From the NCBI GenBank assembly GCA_030849075.1, contig JASAOO010003487.1:1-64000 (forward strand): a stretch of DNA of 64,000 nt. Reading direction: 5' to 3'. Shown piece by piece: positions 17,659-29,062 of this stretch (its first letter is position 1; the number at the start of each line of letters is the position of its first letter). Below the pieces are notes generated by a model. That model saw only the letters and a program-made list of their open reading frames with translations, ran no database searches and was not told the origin of the DNA. The translations under genes and the position numbers were made by a program. Source of the DNA: Zelonia costaricensis. Its lineage: Eukaryota; Euglenozoa; Kinetoplastea; Trypanosomatida; Trypanosomatidae.

Positions 17659-20600
17659 AGCACACGACGCAGTACGTGAAGGGAGGGCGGGCGCGCCTCT
17701 GTCACTGACGTGCGCTCGCATCCTGCACCCTCGCAGCCTCTGTTGCGTGTGCGGTTTCGAGCCTGCAGTTCGTGCAACGGGCCGGCTGACGGCGGCACGT
17801 GATGACGAGGGGACGGAGCACTCGATGTAGGCGAGTTGTGCACCGCATTGTCTCGACGTTGACGGTGAAGCGCTTCGCAGAGAAGAGGCAGGAGAGAGAG
17901 AGGTGAGGGGAGGGGTGGTGACGGTGAGATGGTGTGGAGAAGAAGTGCTCACGTCTGTGTGTACGACCTGGCCTACTACTTCTCTGGCACCTCAAGGGCG
18001 TCCACAAGGGAGCAGCTTCTCTTTCGCGTCCTCATCTCTTCCCTCACCTTCTTCGACTCTCTAGCGCGGCGATCTCCTTCTCCTCGCGTCAGTGGCGTCT
18101 GGCGACGGCGGTGGGAAGGAGGGCTTGATGTGCGGTTGTGTGGTGCTGTGCGTAGTGCGTCGCTGGCGGCTACCGCGAGGCGGGGCTTTGGCATGGCTCG
18201 CGTTTGGTGCTGTTTTTGTTTTTTTCCTATACACACGCGCTGCTCTTGTTCCTGCCTTCTCCTGCCCCTCTGCCCGACTCTCTAGCAGGTGTGGCAGGGT
18301 GAGTGGGAAAAGAAGGCGCAGCAGCGCACCTTGTCACGGTGTCTCGCAGAGCGAGTTCGCAAGCTTCGCCCCCGGTACTGCCCCACCCCGCCTGTCACCC
18401 ACGACACGTCCCCTACCCTTCTCCATTTTCCTCCTCGTCTTCGCGCCGCTCACCGCTCGTCCCGTGCGTTCAATGCAAAGCGACAGAGGAAGGGGGGAGG
18501 GGAAGGGGGCGGGGCGGGGCACGCGCGTGCGGTGGAATCGCGGTGGGGCTTGAAAGAAGAAAAAGAAGACCCGTCGCGTCTCTTGCGACGCCTCCCCACC
18601 CCAGCACGCCACCGCTTCACTTCGCTCCCTGTGTGCTTTAGTCTTCCACCCGCCTCCCCTCTCCCACCGACCCCCCTCTCGAGACGGCGGTGTCCGGCTT
18701 TCGCCCTTTTCCTCGCCCCCTTCCCCCACCCCACTCTGCCGTCCGTGTTCCCTCTATTTACCCTTCTCTCATTATTGTACTTCCGCGCTGACTTTGTTTC
18801 TTTCTTTTTTTTTTCTTGGTTTATTTAGCGCTCCGCGACTCCCCTCCGGACGTCCCCACCCCCACCCCCCACCCCGCCTCCGTCGACTCTCTTGTCTCCC
18901 TTTCGCCTTTCAACGGCGCGGCCACCACAACCCCACGGGTTCTCTTTTCGAGTTTCACGTGCGCCTCCCCGGATGCTAGCGTGTGTGTCTCTGTGTGTGT
19001 GTGGGTGGGTGGTGTCTGTGCGCATTAGTGATTAGGTTTACGCTACTGTTTCGTGTTTTCGCTTCCTTTCCAGCTGTGGCTACGTTTCCCTCCCCGCCCC
19101 CTTGCCATATTCTCACCGTGCCTGCCCTCCTCTCTCCAGGCGTCACCTTTCTACCCGTCGCGGTGTTTTACAGCTCACACGTCCTTCCCGCCCGTGTCGC
19201 TCTGTGTGCCGCGCTCTGGGTGGACTGCGAGCGACTGGAGGTGGGGCAAGGCGGCTCACGTCACACACTCTCTTCCGTTTTTTTCTCAACCTTCCCGTAC
19301 GGTGCTTCGCCACCGGAGAGAACAAACGCCGTGGCACCGGTGTGGGCTTCAGCAGGTGAACATCCCTCCTCCTTTCCACGCTGCTTCCCGTGCGCGTGCT
19401 CTGCGCGAGTGCCGGAGCTGGCGCCCCACGTTCTTCTTCGCTCACCGCCCTCTCGCTCTGTCGCCCCCAAAAACACCGTCGTCCTCGCCCAGTGGATGAG
19501 CAAAGGTGTTCACTGTCGAGGAACGCTGCCACTGAAGTCCCCTCACCGCGCCCCTCCAGCCCCCCACCATCACCAACCCGCAGCACACCTCCCCCCCCTC
19601 CCATCCCCCACACCACCCACCCACCTCAATTCCCCGTCCCCCCTTCACGCGTTCGCTTCCCTCCTTGTAACAGTGTGTGTTGACCTGCGTGTTTGTTCTT
19701 CTCTGTCCACTCCTTGTCTTTGTCTCTCTCTCCACCCCTCTCCCCTTCTTTCTTCCTTTGCGAACTTAGCCACTTACGAACCTCACGAAAGCGGGAAGGG
19801 TTTACGGCGCATGCGGGGTGTTCAATGTGTGCGCGCGTCTGTGTTTATCTGTGGGTGCGTCGGCGGGTACGTGTGTGTGCGTCGGGGACTTGTGGCAGCG
19901 AGGTACTTCGCGCCGTCTCTCTGAAGCGCGCACGGGTCTTCTGCCTTGTGCGTCAGTCACAGGGCAAGGTTGCAGCCGCGGCCCCGCGGCGGCGGAAGCT
20001 GCATCGCTTGTAGCAGGGTGTGCGCGGATGTCCCGCTGCGCGCGGGTTTGGTGCGGCGAGAGGTGTGGCAAGCGAAGCGATGGAGGTGGCGCTGTGCTGT
20101 GCGGGAGGCGTACCTCAACGGAGAGCTGGGGAGCGACACCGTGGGACGTCTGCGCGGATGTGCATGCGTGCGTGCGAATACGTGAGACGCCCACGCACGT
20201 CTGTGGAAGGGGGAAAAACATAAAACGGTAGGAAAGTGTGCGCGCCAGCGGTGCTGGAGGTACGGCGGCCCTTTCGGTAGGGGGTTTGCAGCGCACACAC
20301 ACATACACACCGGCGAAACACAGACAACGACGCAAGCACACATTCACGCCCCGCGTCGTGGACTCACTCGGAGCGGGAGTTGCAAGAGAGTCGCTTCTCT
20401 AGGAGTGTAGCGAGTGGGGCTCTCTTCTTCTTCCAGTCACGCCTGTAGTAGTCTCTGTGCGTCACCTACCTGGGTGCCTGTGTGCATGTGTGTCTGTGTG
20501 TGTGTTTGTGTGTGTGCGTGCGCGCGTGTGTGCTTGTGTGTATTTGAGAGTGAAACGTTTAGGTGCCCGCGTAGCGTTCCAGCAACGCGTGCGTTCTTGT

Positions 20601-21906
20601 GAAAGTCTTATTGAACTTACGATCTACGTCTCATCCTGAGCTGAAAGGAAAAAGAAGAAGAAAGAAAAACAACGATGAAGAGAGCACAGAGAGTTTTGTG
20701 TGTACATGGGCGAAACCTTGCTTCCTGTTCCCTTGTCGACCTGTCACGAGACGCGCTGTGGTCAGTCGCAAAGCGTGACAGGTGAGGGAGAGAAGGAGGA
20801 AGCAGCGGCGACAAGGGGGGAAAAAGAGAAAGGGCGAACTGCGCACCAGGTGGAACCTCCAAAGCCCCCCCCCCTGTCGTTCCTGAGGGCGCACATAAAC
20901 CACTACGAGGCGTGTACCGCGTTGCACAGCTTCTCCCGGTCTCACCCGCCCCGCCCCTGTTCAACTCGTCGTGTCTACAGCAGAGGTGCGGGTAGGGAAC
21001 GGCTCGAGAAGCGGACTGCTGCGCGTGCTCAGCTGCAGGCGGATACTCGACTCGGTGCGCCGGTTTAGAGACCCGGCACGCACGTGAAGAGGGAGACGCT
21101 CACGCGGTGTTTCGCGACTCCTTGACGGGGAGGGAGGTCTAGTCAATGAACCGCAACCCACATGCTTTGCTGTGCATATGCCGCCCTCGTCTTCTTTTGC
21201 CCTCCACCGCGCACACCTTTTTACAATCCGCTGCAGCAGCACCCACGATCAAACCACCACTGCACACCATCACACCATATTTCCTTGTAGCCCTTGTTCT
21301 GTTTCCATTTTGTCGAGCTTCTACACCCTTCTATCCACGCCGACGCCCTTCCGCTCTCTCTCCCCCCCTCGTCTGTATATCACTGCCGCCCACGGGGTTG
21401 GTCCCACCCGTCTGCCTCGTGACACGCTGTACCTCGGCTCTCTACCCCCATCACATTCCCCTGGCCCCCCCTCCCCTCTGCGTTGACACGTGCTTGCCCT
21501 CACGCGCCGCGTCTTGGTGACTCCGCCCCGCTCCCACCCGCTGTTGTCCGCTCGCACTTCAGTCCGCTGTAGAGTGAACTCGCTGTTCAAAACCCACTTT
21601 CTTCTCTCGTTGCCCTTTCTTCTTTCTTTTCCCGCGTCCTTCTCTCTGCCCGCAGAGCGCCGTAACAGCCCGAGTTGTGACACTGCAGTACTTCACTCAT
21701 ACACGACATCAGCCAGCACGGCCGCGTGTCTTGGTCTTGACTCACTCGCTCCTTCTCGCCTGCGTCCTACTCCCTGCCCCCCTGCACACGCGGTCTCGCC
21801 GTGTTCCTTTGTTTGTTGCTGTTTTTCGGTTGACCTCGACCACATTGCGAGAAACAAGTCCCTAGCCGAAGTGCCGACACCGCCGCGACTGACAATTATT
21901 TACACG

Positions 21907-21910
<4 letters not shown>

Positions 21911-21941
<31 letters not shown>
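21911..21941. repeat. (CA)n microsatellite
   Basis: A perfect CA run of about 15 copies in the middle of the long gene-free stretch, one of the longest perfect dinucleotide repeats in the window. Confidence 0.95.
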
Positions 21942-21944
<3 letters not shown>

Positions 21945-23576
21945 CACCATAGTACCCACACAGTAGTCACCCCTGTGCTGCCATATCTGGCCTGCCGGTC
22001 TCCTTCCTGGTGGCTTTCTTTTTTTTCCATAATCTGGAACGACCCTGCATTACCCTTTCTGTTCTCTTCCTCCCCACTTTCTCCCCGCTTTCGTGTCCCT
22101 CTTCTCTGTGTGTGCTTGTGTGTGTGCGCGTGCAGTGCGCGTACCCGTAAAGGCACAATAACTTTTTTTTGGTCTTCTTAGTTTGGTTTTTCTGCGGTGT
22201 ACATTCTGGTGCTCTTCTTACGACTTCCTCCGCTTTTCCTCCTGGTGAAGTTGTTGCCCTTTCCTGTGGTAGCCTTCACCCTCTGCCTCCCCCCTCCCCC
22301 CTTCCCCTCCCCCTCGCCACCATAAACACTACACGCGCTCTAGCGGAACGACCTCCCGAGAACCGAAGCACACACACTCACACACACAAAAAGAAAACGG
22401 CCACAATACCCCTTCTGACTTTTCAATTTTGATTGTCCCTTTGGCTTCATTCTTTTCTTTCCTCTTCCTCCCCCCTCTGACGCATTGTTGCTGTGTTGGT
22501 GTCGGGCGGTTTTTGCACGTGTGAACGCTTTAAGAAAAAAACAACAACAACACGCGAATTCTGTGTCTCTCTTTCCGCGGGCCGCAACGCCCCTTCCCCC
22601 CTCCCCGTGCTTTGCCTCCTTCCTGTCCTCCCGTGCACCGTTCTTATTCTGCGTACGCACAAGTTGACGTGCCGCACGCACGGCATTGAAACAAAGATAA
22701 ATCAACACGGACGGTGGATTTGCACATCACCGTGTCGTACTTCTCTCGTCAGGGGCAGCTTATACACGGCCGCCGTCATTATCCCACATATATATAACGG
22801 AGGCGCTGGCTATACCCCGCCGAGCAGCCCCAACCCACCCAGACGGAAACCAGGGACAGAAAGCAACAACGGCACGTTCTTGGCCGGCAGCTACTCGACC
22901 AACGTAGTCCGCTGCGGAGCCGCCGTTTGGACCGAAGAAGCCTTTTTTTAAAACGTGAAAGTAGAAAACTGCATTGTAGCGGCAATCGGCCGACATCGCA
23001 ACGCAGAGCGCCTCGCTTTGCTTTTGTTTTTTTGTGGCCGCTGTGTTCGTCGCGCTCTTCCTCCTCCCTTCTCTCCACATCTCCCTGTCGCTTTTTCGTT
23101 TTGTGTGGTTGTGTTTGTTTGCTTCTCGTACGTGTTGTGGGTGGGGCGCCTCCGTGGTCGATCACGCGTACACCTTGCATCTGACGTGTCGCCTTGGGCG
23201 TTGTGGAGTGCTTTCGTGAAGCACAACGAGGAAGAAGTGCTTGTCTTGCTTGCTTTTTTTTTCTACTTGACGCAGCGCCGATTGCTTGCCTACTCACTCG
23301 CTCCAGCCCCCCCCCCCCATCTGCCCTCCTCCGGTTTCTTCCCTTTTTTGCCTTCTTGTTGAAGCTGCTTTTCGGTTTGGTTGGGAGAAAGCTAACTTCC
23401 GTGCGAGTGCAAGGTCAGCGGGCGCAACGTGCACACTGCACCGCCACGAGAACCTCACCCGTAGAATCTCCGTCCGGTTTGTTTTTTCCTCTTTGTGCGG
23501 CTGTCGCCTCCCTTCAACCTAGCCGCGCCGCCGCCCGCAGCCGACCCCCCCCCCCGCACCGCCCATCGTCGTGACG

Positions 23577-23649
23577 TTTCTCCCATCCTGCTCCTCTCCG
23601 TCTCTTTTCTCCCCTGTTTTTTTTTCGTTGTTGCCGCATCTCTCCCCAG
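23577..23649 (+). promoter_or_regulatory. Polypyrimidine tract and trans-splice acceptor (AG 23648-23649)
   Basis: A long C/T tract ends in ccccag with AG at 23648-23649, 18 bases before the ATG at 23668. No other AG intervenes in the tract. Confidence 0.7.
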
Positions 23650-23667
23650 CGCAGTCGCGTCTGAGCC

Positions 23668-25698
23668 ATGGGCGGCGGGTCGTCGAAGAACCGGATGACG
23701 GTGCACCGTCAGGGCTCCACGGAGGCCGACAGCACGTACATCATGGCGAAGTCAGACGGCGACGTGCGGAATGCCGCGGCAGTCAGCGTCAAGGGCAAGA
23801 GCGGCACGTCTGCTGCGGGGACGCAGTGGGGCGTGAACGCCACTGCGGCGGGCAGCAAGGACAACATTGCCGTGTCACTGCCCGCGACTGCAGCGTCACA
23901 CAAGAGCGACGAAGGCAAGGGTGCCGCAGGGGCGAACGCAAACACGGGCGCCGCCGCTCCTGCGACGGCTACCGCGGCAGCCCGCTCGCAGGGCGGCAGC
24001 ACCCAACTCGGTGGCGCATCCGACGGCGCTGCGGCGGCAGGTGCGGCTGCGATGGAGGACCACGCCTCGCCCATCCCGCTGCGGGGCGGCATGAGCCACG
24101 TCGGCTACATCCGCCTCACCGACATCATCGGCGGCAAGGACAGCCGCAGCAAGTACTTCAAGATGGGCTCGATCGGCAAGGGGGCGTACGGCGAGGCGTA
24201 CGTGGTGAAGCGGAACCCCTCCTACGACCCCACGGCACTGCCGGAGGCAGAGGCGCAGATCCAGAGCAACGCGCTGGCCAACCCGACGCAGCCCAACGGC
24301 TTGTACGTGGCCAAGATCATGGACCTGCGGGCAATGGTCTCACAGGATCGGCAGTACGCGCAGACCGAGATCATGTGCCTCGCCCACACGCACCACTTCG
24401 CTGTGATTCGCTACTACGAGCACTACGTGCTGGACAGCGACGACGAGACGGTGATGATCGTGACCGAGCTGGCCGACCACGGCGACCTGCGCCGCAACTT
24501 GTACAACGGGGGCACGGTGCGGCCCTTCCTCGAGTTGGCGGGCAAGCAGCCGCCGACGACCGGCGCCGACGCCGCAGGCTCGGGCTCTCGGATGCTGCTG
24601 ACGGAGCGGGAGGCGGGCACCTACTTTGTGCAGTTGCTGCTCGCGCTGCACCACATCCACGCCCGCCGCATGATTCACCGCGACATCAAGAGCGCCAACC
24701 TGCTGCTCACCTCACGCGGCTTCCTGAAGCTCGGCGACTTCGGTTTCTCGCAAAAGTACGAGAGCACGGTCAGCAGTGAGACGATCGCGGGCACCTTCCT
24801 CGGCACTCCGTACTACCTCTCCCCGGAGATGTGGAAGGGCAAGCGGTACGGCAAGAAGGCCGACATCTGGGCCGCGGGCGTGGTGCTGTACGAGATGCTG
24901 ATGGGCGGCCGCCGCCCCTTCGAGGCGGGTGGCCTGCCGGAGCTGCGCAGCTGCGTCGTCGAGCAAGAGTTCGTGCCGCCGACCGGGCCGCCGCAGTCGG
25001 GCACGCCGGACGCGCAGAGCCCCGACGGCGGGCAGCCCAAGTTCTCGAACGACATGCGGGAGCTGCTAACGGCCGTGTTTCAGAAGTCGCCCGAGAAGCG
25101 CCCCAGTGCGGAGGAGCTCCTGCACCGGCCCGTCATGCAGCACTACCTGTTCGTGTTCGAGAAGCACGTGCAGTCGCTGATCAGCTCCGACGCGGCCGCG
25201 CTGGCTGCTGACCCGAAGACGGACCGCCAGCGCCTCTACTTCCCGGATCCGTCCGACCAGGAGCTCGTGCTGCAGGGCATTGCGGAGGGCAAGGAGGTGA
25301 TTGCGCAGGTGGCCAAGCGCACCATCTCCGAGAGCGCCGCGCCCCGCTACGAGGGGGCGGTGTACAAGGACAACCACAACGGCATCTGGAAGGAGCGCTA
25401 CCTGCTCCTGGACGGTACGACACTGACGATTTCCTTGTCCAAGGGCAAGGAGGCTGTCAGTGGCGGGGAACGGAGCAAGCGCGTGCCGCTGTCGTCCATC
25501 AAGTCCGTCAGCCCGTGCGAAGTTGAGGACGCGCACGTACGCGTATCGACCGCAGCCGTGCCGGCGGACAGCTACAAGCCGCCGTACGCCTTTGCGATTG
25601 CCATGCTCAGCTCCAACTCCATCGTCTTTGGCGTCGGGAGCGCCGAGGAGCTGGACCACTGGATGCAGGCCCTCATGCGCGCCCTCCAGATCGACTAG
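23668..25698 (+). CDS. NEK-type protein kinase with C-terminal PH domain
   Basis: A 676-residue Ser/Thr kinase. Key sites are the Gly loop GKGAYG (170-175), the ATP-binding Lys216 in VAK, catalytic HRDIKSAN (337-344, Asp339), DFG (357-359) and GTPYYLSPE (379-387), the last typical of NIMA-related kinases. All catalytic residues are intact. A roughly 30-residue insert after the Gly loop and another in the middle of the domain are trypanosomatid-like expansions. Residues 561-674 read as a PH domain (YEGAVYKDNHNGIWKERYLLL, then an HWMQAL helix near the end). Kinase-PH pairs of this sort are known among trypanosomatid NEKs. The protein begins MGGGSS with Gly2 and Ser6, a good N-myristoylation signal. 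Together with the PH domain this suggests membrane attachment, which is inference. Residues 20-145 are low-complexity Ala/Gly-rich. Confidence 0.9.
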   Translation: MGGGSSKNRMTVHRQGSTEADSTYIMAKSDGDVRNAAAVSVKGKSGTSAAGTQWGVNATAAGSKDNIAVSLPATAASHKSDEGKGAAGANANTGAAAPATATAAARSQGGSTQLGGASDGAAAAGAAAMEDHASPIPLRGGMSHVGYIRLTDIIGGKDSRSKYFKMGSIGKGAYGEAYVVKRNPSYDPTALPEAEAQIQSNALANPTQPNGLYVAKIMDLRAMVSQDRQYAQTEIMCLAHTHHFAVIRYYEHYVLDSDDETVMIVTELADHGDLRRNLYNGGTVRPFLELAGKQPPTTGADAAGSGSRMLLTEREAGTYFVQLLLALHHIHARRMIHRDIKSANLLLTSRGFLKLGDFGFSQKYESTVSSETIAGTFLGTPYYLSPEMWKGKRYGKKADIWAAGVVLYEMLMGGRRPFEAGGLPELRSCVVEQEFVPPTGPPQSGTPDAQSPDGGQPKFSNDMRELLTAVFQKSPEKRPSAEELLHRPVMQHYLFVFEKHVQSLISSDAAALAADPKTDRQRLYFPDPSDQELVLQGIAEGKEVIAQVAKRTISESAAPRYEGAVYKDNHNGIWKERYLLLDGTTLTISLSKGKEAVSGGERSKRVPLSSIKSVSPCEVEDAHVRVSTAAVPADSYKPPYAFAIAMLSSNSIVFGVGSAEELDHWMQALMRALQID

Positions 25699-27759
25699 GC
25701 AGCACGTGGATCAGGAGAAGCTACGGCCCTGCGAGGATCATGGACCCCCAACACGCCGTCCGTACGCCCTGTGGTTGTTTATTCGATACGTGCGACGGGC
25801 GATGTGAAAGGGGGGTCCCAGGCCGCGCTCCCAGCTTTGCACACTCCCTCCCCCCCCCCCCCCCCATCCCCCTTCCCCCTCCCTCCGCTCTCTCTGTCAA
25901 CTTATCTCCGCTCTTCTTCTACGTGTTTCTGTGGTGGTGGTGGACCCCACGATGCACGTCTGCAAGCCGACAAGTGGGCACCGACTACGACCGCAAGTAA
26001 CGGAGGAAGGGAGGAGGGAGGGTGTCGCATGTACCTGCCAGCGCACCACGCACGTGCACCTGGACACGTCACACACGGCGTAGCTCTGCTTTGGCTTCAC
26101 TTCTTTCTTTTCTCTACGAAAAAAAAGGGGAGGGGGGCGGGACGGGATGCCCACCGTCGCTTTCTGCTGTGCTGTACGCGTCCCGTCCGTTTGCTGTTCT
26201 GTCTCCGCTCCACCCCTCTCGCCGATCTGTGCGATTATGTGGGACGCGTCGATGTATCTGCGCCCTTTCTCCGGTGCTCCCCATTCGTTTGTTCTTCTCT
26301 TTTCTTTTCCGGTGTCCGTCCGTCTCTTTCCGTGCCTTTACTTACGTATGTGTTTGTGTGTGTGCTCGCATGTGTGCTTGCGTGGAGGCTTCATTGCCCG
26401 GTTCTGGCACTGTCGTGCCCACGTGATGTATGCTCTCTTCGCTTTCCCAAGGGGAGGGGAGAGGCAGTATTCTGAGCTCAGCGAACCGCTCCAGGGTTCG
26501 GCGTGTCTTCACTTCGCACACCGCATCGCCGCTGGCGTGCCGGTTCTGAAACGCTGCTCCTGCTTTGCCTGCCTCCCTCCCCTTTTCACGCTTCATCATG
26601 TCCATGCTATGATTTCGGTTGTCTTGATTCAGCCCCTGTCACCCCCTCCCACTTCCCACTTCCCTCCACCAAGAGCCGTTCCTACGGCCATGGACTTGCG
26701 CCGCAGGGCATGTATGTGCGTGTGCGTGTTGCGCTCTCAGCGTTCTACCTCTGCGACTCTCCCCTCGTCCCTCAGCATTGATGTGTGTGCCTGTTCGCAA
26801 TGCGCTTGCTGTAGTGGCCAACCTGTTCGAAAATGAATCTACCACGCTTACTGAAAGCGATGGAGCACTCGGCAGACACAACCCGACACTTTCTATATTA
26901 CTCTTCTTTCTTTACTTGTGTGTGGTGCTCTCGTGCGCGTTCGTGTGTAAGTGTATGAATGTGTTAGTGTGCGTGTGTGTGCAGGTGCTGTTGTTGCCCT
27001 CGTTTCACTCCTACCCCGTTGCTATGCAGCGTGCAGTGTGTTTGCCCTAGCAGTGTCAACGCTCCAAAACAGAATGCACAGCAGCCATACGGGCAGGCAA
27101 AGCGAGGGGAGAGAGGGAGAGACGAATGAGGACACACGTTAGGCGGCGCGCAGGTGTTACTGCTGCGCGGCTTTCCCCTCCTCCCGCTCTGTGTGGTGAC
27201 ACACGGTCGCCGTGCAGCCCCACATTCGGGGAGTGCCTTCGCATGGTCTGCAGCAGTGCCGTTTTGTAGTGCTCGAGCCTGCACGATGTCTCTCGCTTTC
27301 TCGCGCAGAGAAAAAAAGGCAACGTACTCAGTAGGGCCTTGCATGTCGCAGCCGTGTAGCTGGCAGAGGGTGCGAGCACCGGGCGGTGCCTCGCACTCCC
27401 TGCCCGACTCTCCCTCTCTGTGCGTTCTCACGCACACTTCTCAACCAGGCGACTTCCTCAACTTCTCGCGGTTTCTTTCGTCTCCGCCCTCCCCCCCTCC
27501 CCCCCAACCACCACAATCCACATGCACCCAAAATCCACGCTTTGAATGCGTCAGTGTTTCCTGGCACGGACGTTGTGCCTCAAAGGGAGCTAGAGAGAGA
27601 GAAAGCGAGAAAAAGAAAGGTGGGCGCGACGCTTTTGTCGTTGTCGTTGTCGTTGTCGTCGTCGCATCATCTTCGTCCCGCTTGCTGCGCCGCGCCTCGT
27701 TTCCACGGGACCGCGCATCACACTCCGCACGCGCTACTTCCCCCGCGACCACCGCCGCC
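25699..27759. other. Intergenic spacer (2 kb)
   Basis: No gene seen. C runs lie at about 25849-25865, with A/G-rich patches near 26118-26145 and GT-rich runs near 26346-26375 and 26960-26985. The frame of the next gene is open upstream from 27154, but the extra sequence is repetitive (a Val run from tcg/ttg repeats at 27631-27662) and precedes plausible splice sites. Confidence 0.65.
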
Positions 27760-28251
27760 ATGTCAGCGCTCCGCTCCTCACGCCAGCGGAATGGCAAGAA
27801 TATGGACGGCGAGAAGTACTCTCGCGCGGACGAGGCGCTGTGGGACGACGCATATCTGCTGAAGCTCTTCAATGAGCAGCTCGACAACCCCGACGCCGTG
27901 AAGGACACCCGCGGCAGCGACAGCGAGTCGGCCGCGTCGAGTGAGGCTGACGAAGTCGAAGAAGAGGCGGAGAGTCGGTCCGCGTCGGCCGCCACCACCA
28001 GCTCCGCCGCACCAGCTGTCGTGGACCCTGCACCGAGCAAAACTGCGACAACAGCAGCAGCAACCGGGGCTCTGGCAAGCTTGCCCAACACGACCGCATG
28101 GTCCCCTGCGATGAATGGGCTTCCTGCTGAGCTGCAGGCTCTCGCGCAGTCCTTCTACAATGCTGGCTTCGAGGCTGGGCGCTATGTCGGTCGTGCCGAG
28201 GCGACCGCCGCCACATCTGCAGCAGTCTCGTCGCGCAAGCGCCAGCGCTGA
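27760..28251 (+). CDS. SMN: Survival of motor neuron (SMN) homologue, Tudor-less
   Basis: A 163-residue protein with the two end motifs of SMN and nothing between. Near the N-terminus, residues 24-41 (DEALWDDAYLLKLFNEQL) match the Gemin2-binding helix that in SMN begins with an acidic-Trp-Asp-Asp pattern. Near the C-terminus, residues 133-144 (YNAGFEAGRYVG) form a YG-box, the glycine-zipper self-association motif. The middle is acidic and Ala/Ser-rich, without a Tudor domain, as in the short SMN of Trypanosoma brucei, which assists Sm-core assembly on spliceosomal snRNAs. The end SRKRQR is a possible nuclear signal. The pyrimidine-rich stretch runs right up to the ATG, and the first AG after it lies inside codon 2-3. 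If that AG were used, translation would begin at Met15 (27802), still keeping both motifs. Confidence 0.82.
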   Translation: MSALRSSRQRNGKNMDGEKYSRADEALWDDAYLLKLFNEQLDNPDAVKDTRGSDSESAASSEADEVEEEAESRSASAATTSSAAPAVVDPAPSKTATTAAATGALASLPNTTAWSPAMNGLPAELQALAQSFYNAGFEAGRYVGRAEATAATSAAVSSRKRQR

Positions 28252-29062
28252 GCGGTGCTCGTCCTTGTCGATGGCGGCTGCGTTCTGTGGACTGCACTGA
28301 GCTCAGCTTCTCGACTCTGAACTTGAGTGGTCCGCACCTGTGGGTGTGGAATGAAAAGACGGACGCTAGCAATGCAAGCGGGGGATGTGGCAGTCCTTTT
28401 TTTGTTGTCCACGCTGGATGGAAGCATCCCCGTTCACTGGATGTGTCTCCGCGTGCGTTTGTCTGAGTGTAGTCGTGTGTGGCCTGGTTGCGGTTTCGAG
28501 GTGAAGAAACTGCCCCTCTGGCTGGCCCCCCGTCTGGTCTCTCTCCCCCTCCCCTCCTTCATCTGCCACGCGCGCATCAACAACGGCCAAGAAGGAATGG
28601 GGATCTCAGCACACGGTGCGTTATCGGTGGTTGCATTACTTACGTCTACATTACCCAGAAAACAGCGGCAACAGCACGGCAGTCCATTTTAAGCTGTCGC
28701 GGGAGGATCAGGCAAGTCGCTAACGTGTGCTGAGTGTGGATCTGTGTAGGACGCATGTGTTGCCGCCCAGAGCTACACGAGCCCTGGTGGTGCGGTAGGT
28801 GCTCAGGACAGTTTTTTCTTCCGGGCGCTCTCCGTCTTCAGCCGCTATCGCCCTCCACTTCCCCCCCCCCGCTCGACGTACGTCTCTCCCTCTCTCTTGC
28901 TTCCGGTCCCTGCACGTGACCTGTGAAAACCCTCCGCGCTTGTCACCTCACAGTACTTCTTCACTCCGGGTTCCGGCTGGCACCAACCCGTCACCTGGAC
29001 ACGCAATCAGACACACAGACAAACACACATACACACGAGGTGGTCTTGTAGCATCGCACACC
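28252..29062. other. Intergenic spacer
   Basis: No gene seen. A pyrimidine-rich region (28853-28950) with AG at 28952-28953 is the likely acceptor for the next gene, followed by an ACAC-rich leader (28998-29037). Confidence 0.7.

Larger units (their letters stand above)
17659..23667. other. 6-kb spacer without a credible gene
   Basis: I find no recognisable gene in six kilobases. The longest + frame (18983-19924) is rich in Cys, Val, Pro and Ser, arises from GT and pyrimidine repeats, and shows no domain. The region alternates pyrimidine-rich tracts (18380-19660, 21230-21700, 23260-23645) with GT/CA microsatellites (18977-19015, 20483-20545, 21911-21941). It includes an AT-richer patch with TATATATA at 22786-22796 and a T run at 22943-22949. 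It may be the SODB2 3' UTR plus 5' region of the kinase gene, or hold untranslated RNAs or a small gene I cannot see. Confidence 0.55.

Noticed and set aside
18983..19924. A 313-codon + frame in the 6-kb gap
   Set aside because: Begins in a GT repeat and is built from pyrimidine tracts, giving Cys, Val, Pro and Ser runs; no ordered domain and no good splice context.
22873..22915. A stem-like stretch reminiscent of a tRNA anticodon arm
   Set aside because: No A or B box, no D or T arms, and no acceptor stem around it.
27154..27759. A 202-codon upstream extension of SMN
   Set aside because: Begins at GTG, contains a Val run from tcg/ttg repeats, and lies in typical 5' spacer sequence; other SMN proteins start near the Gemin2 helix.
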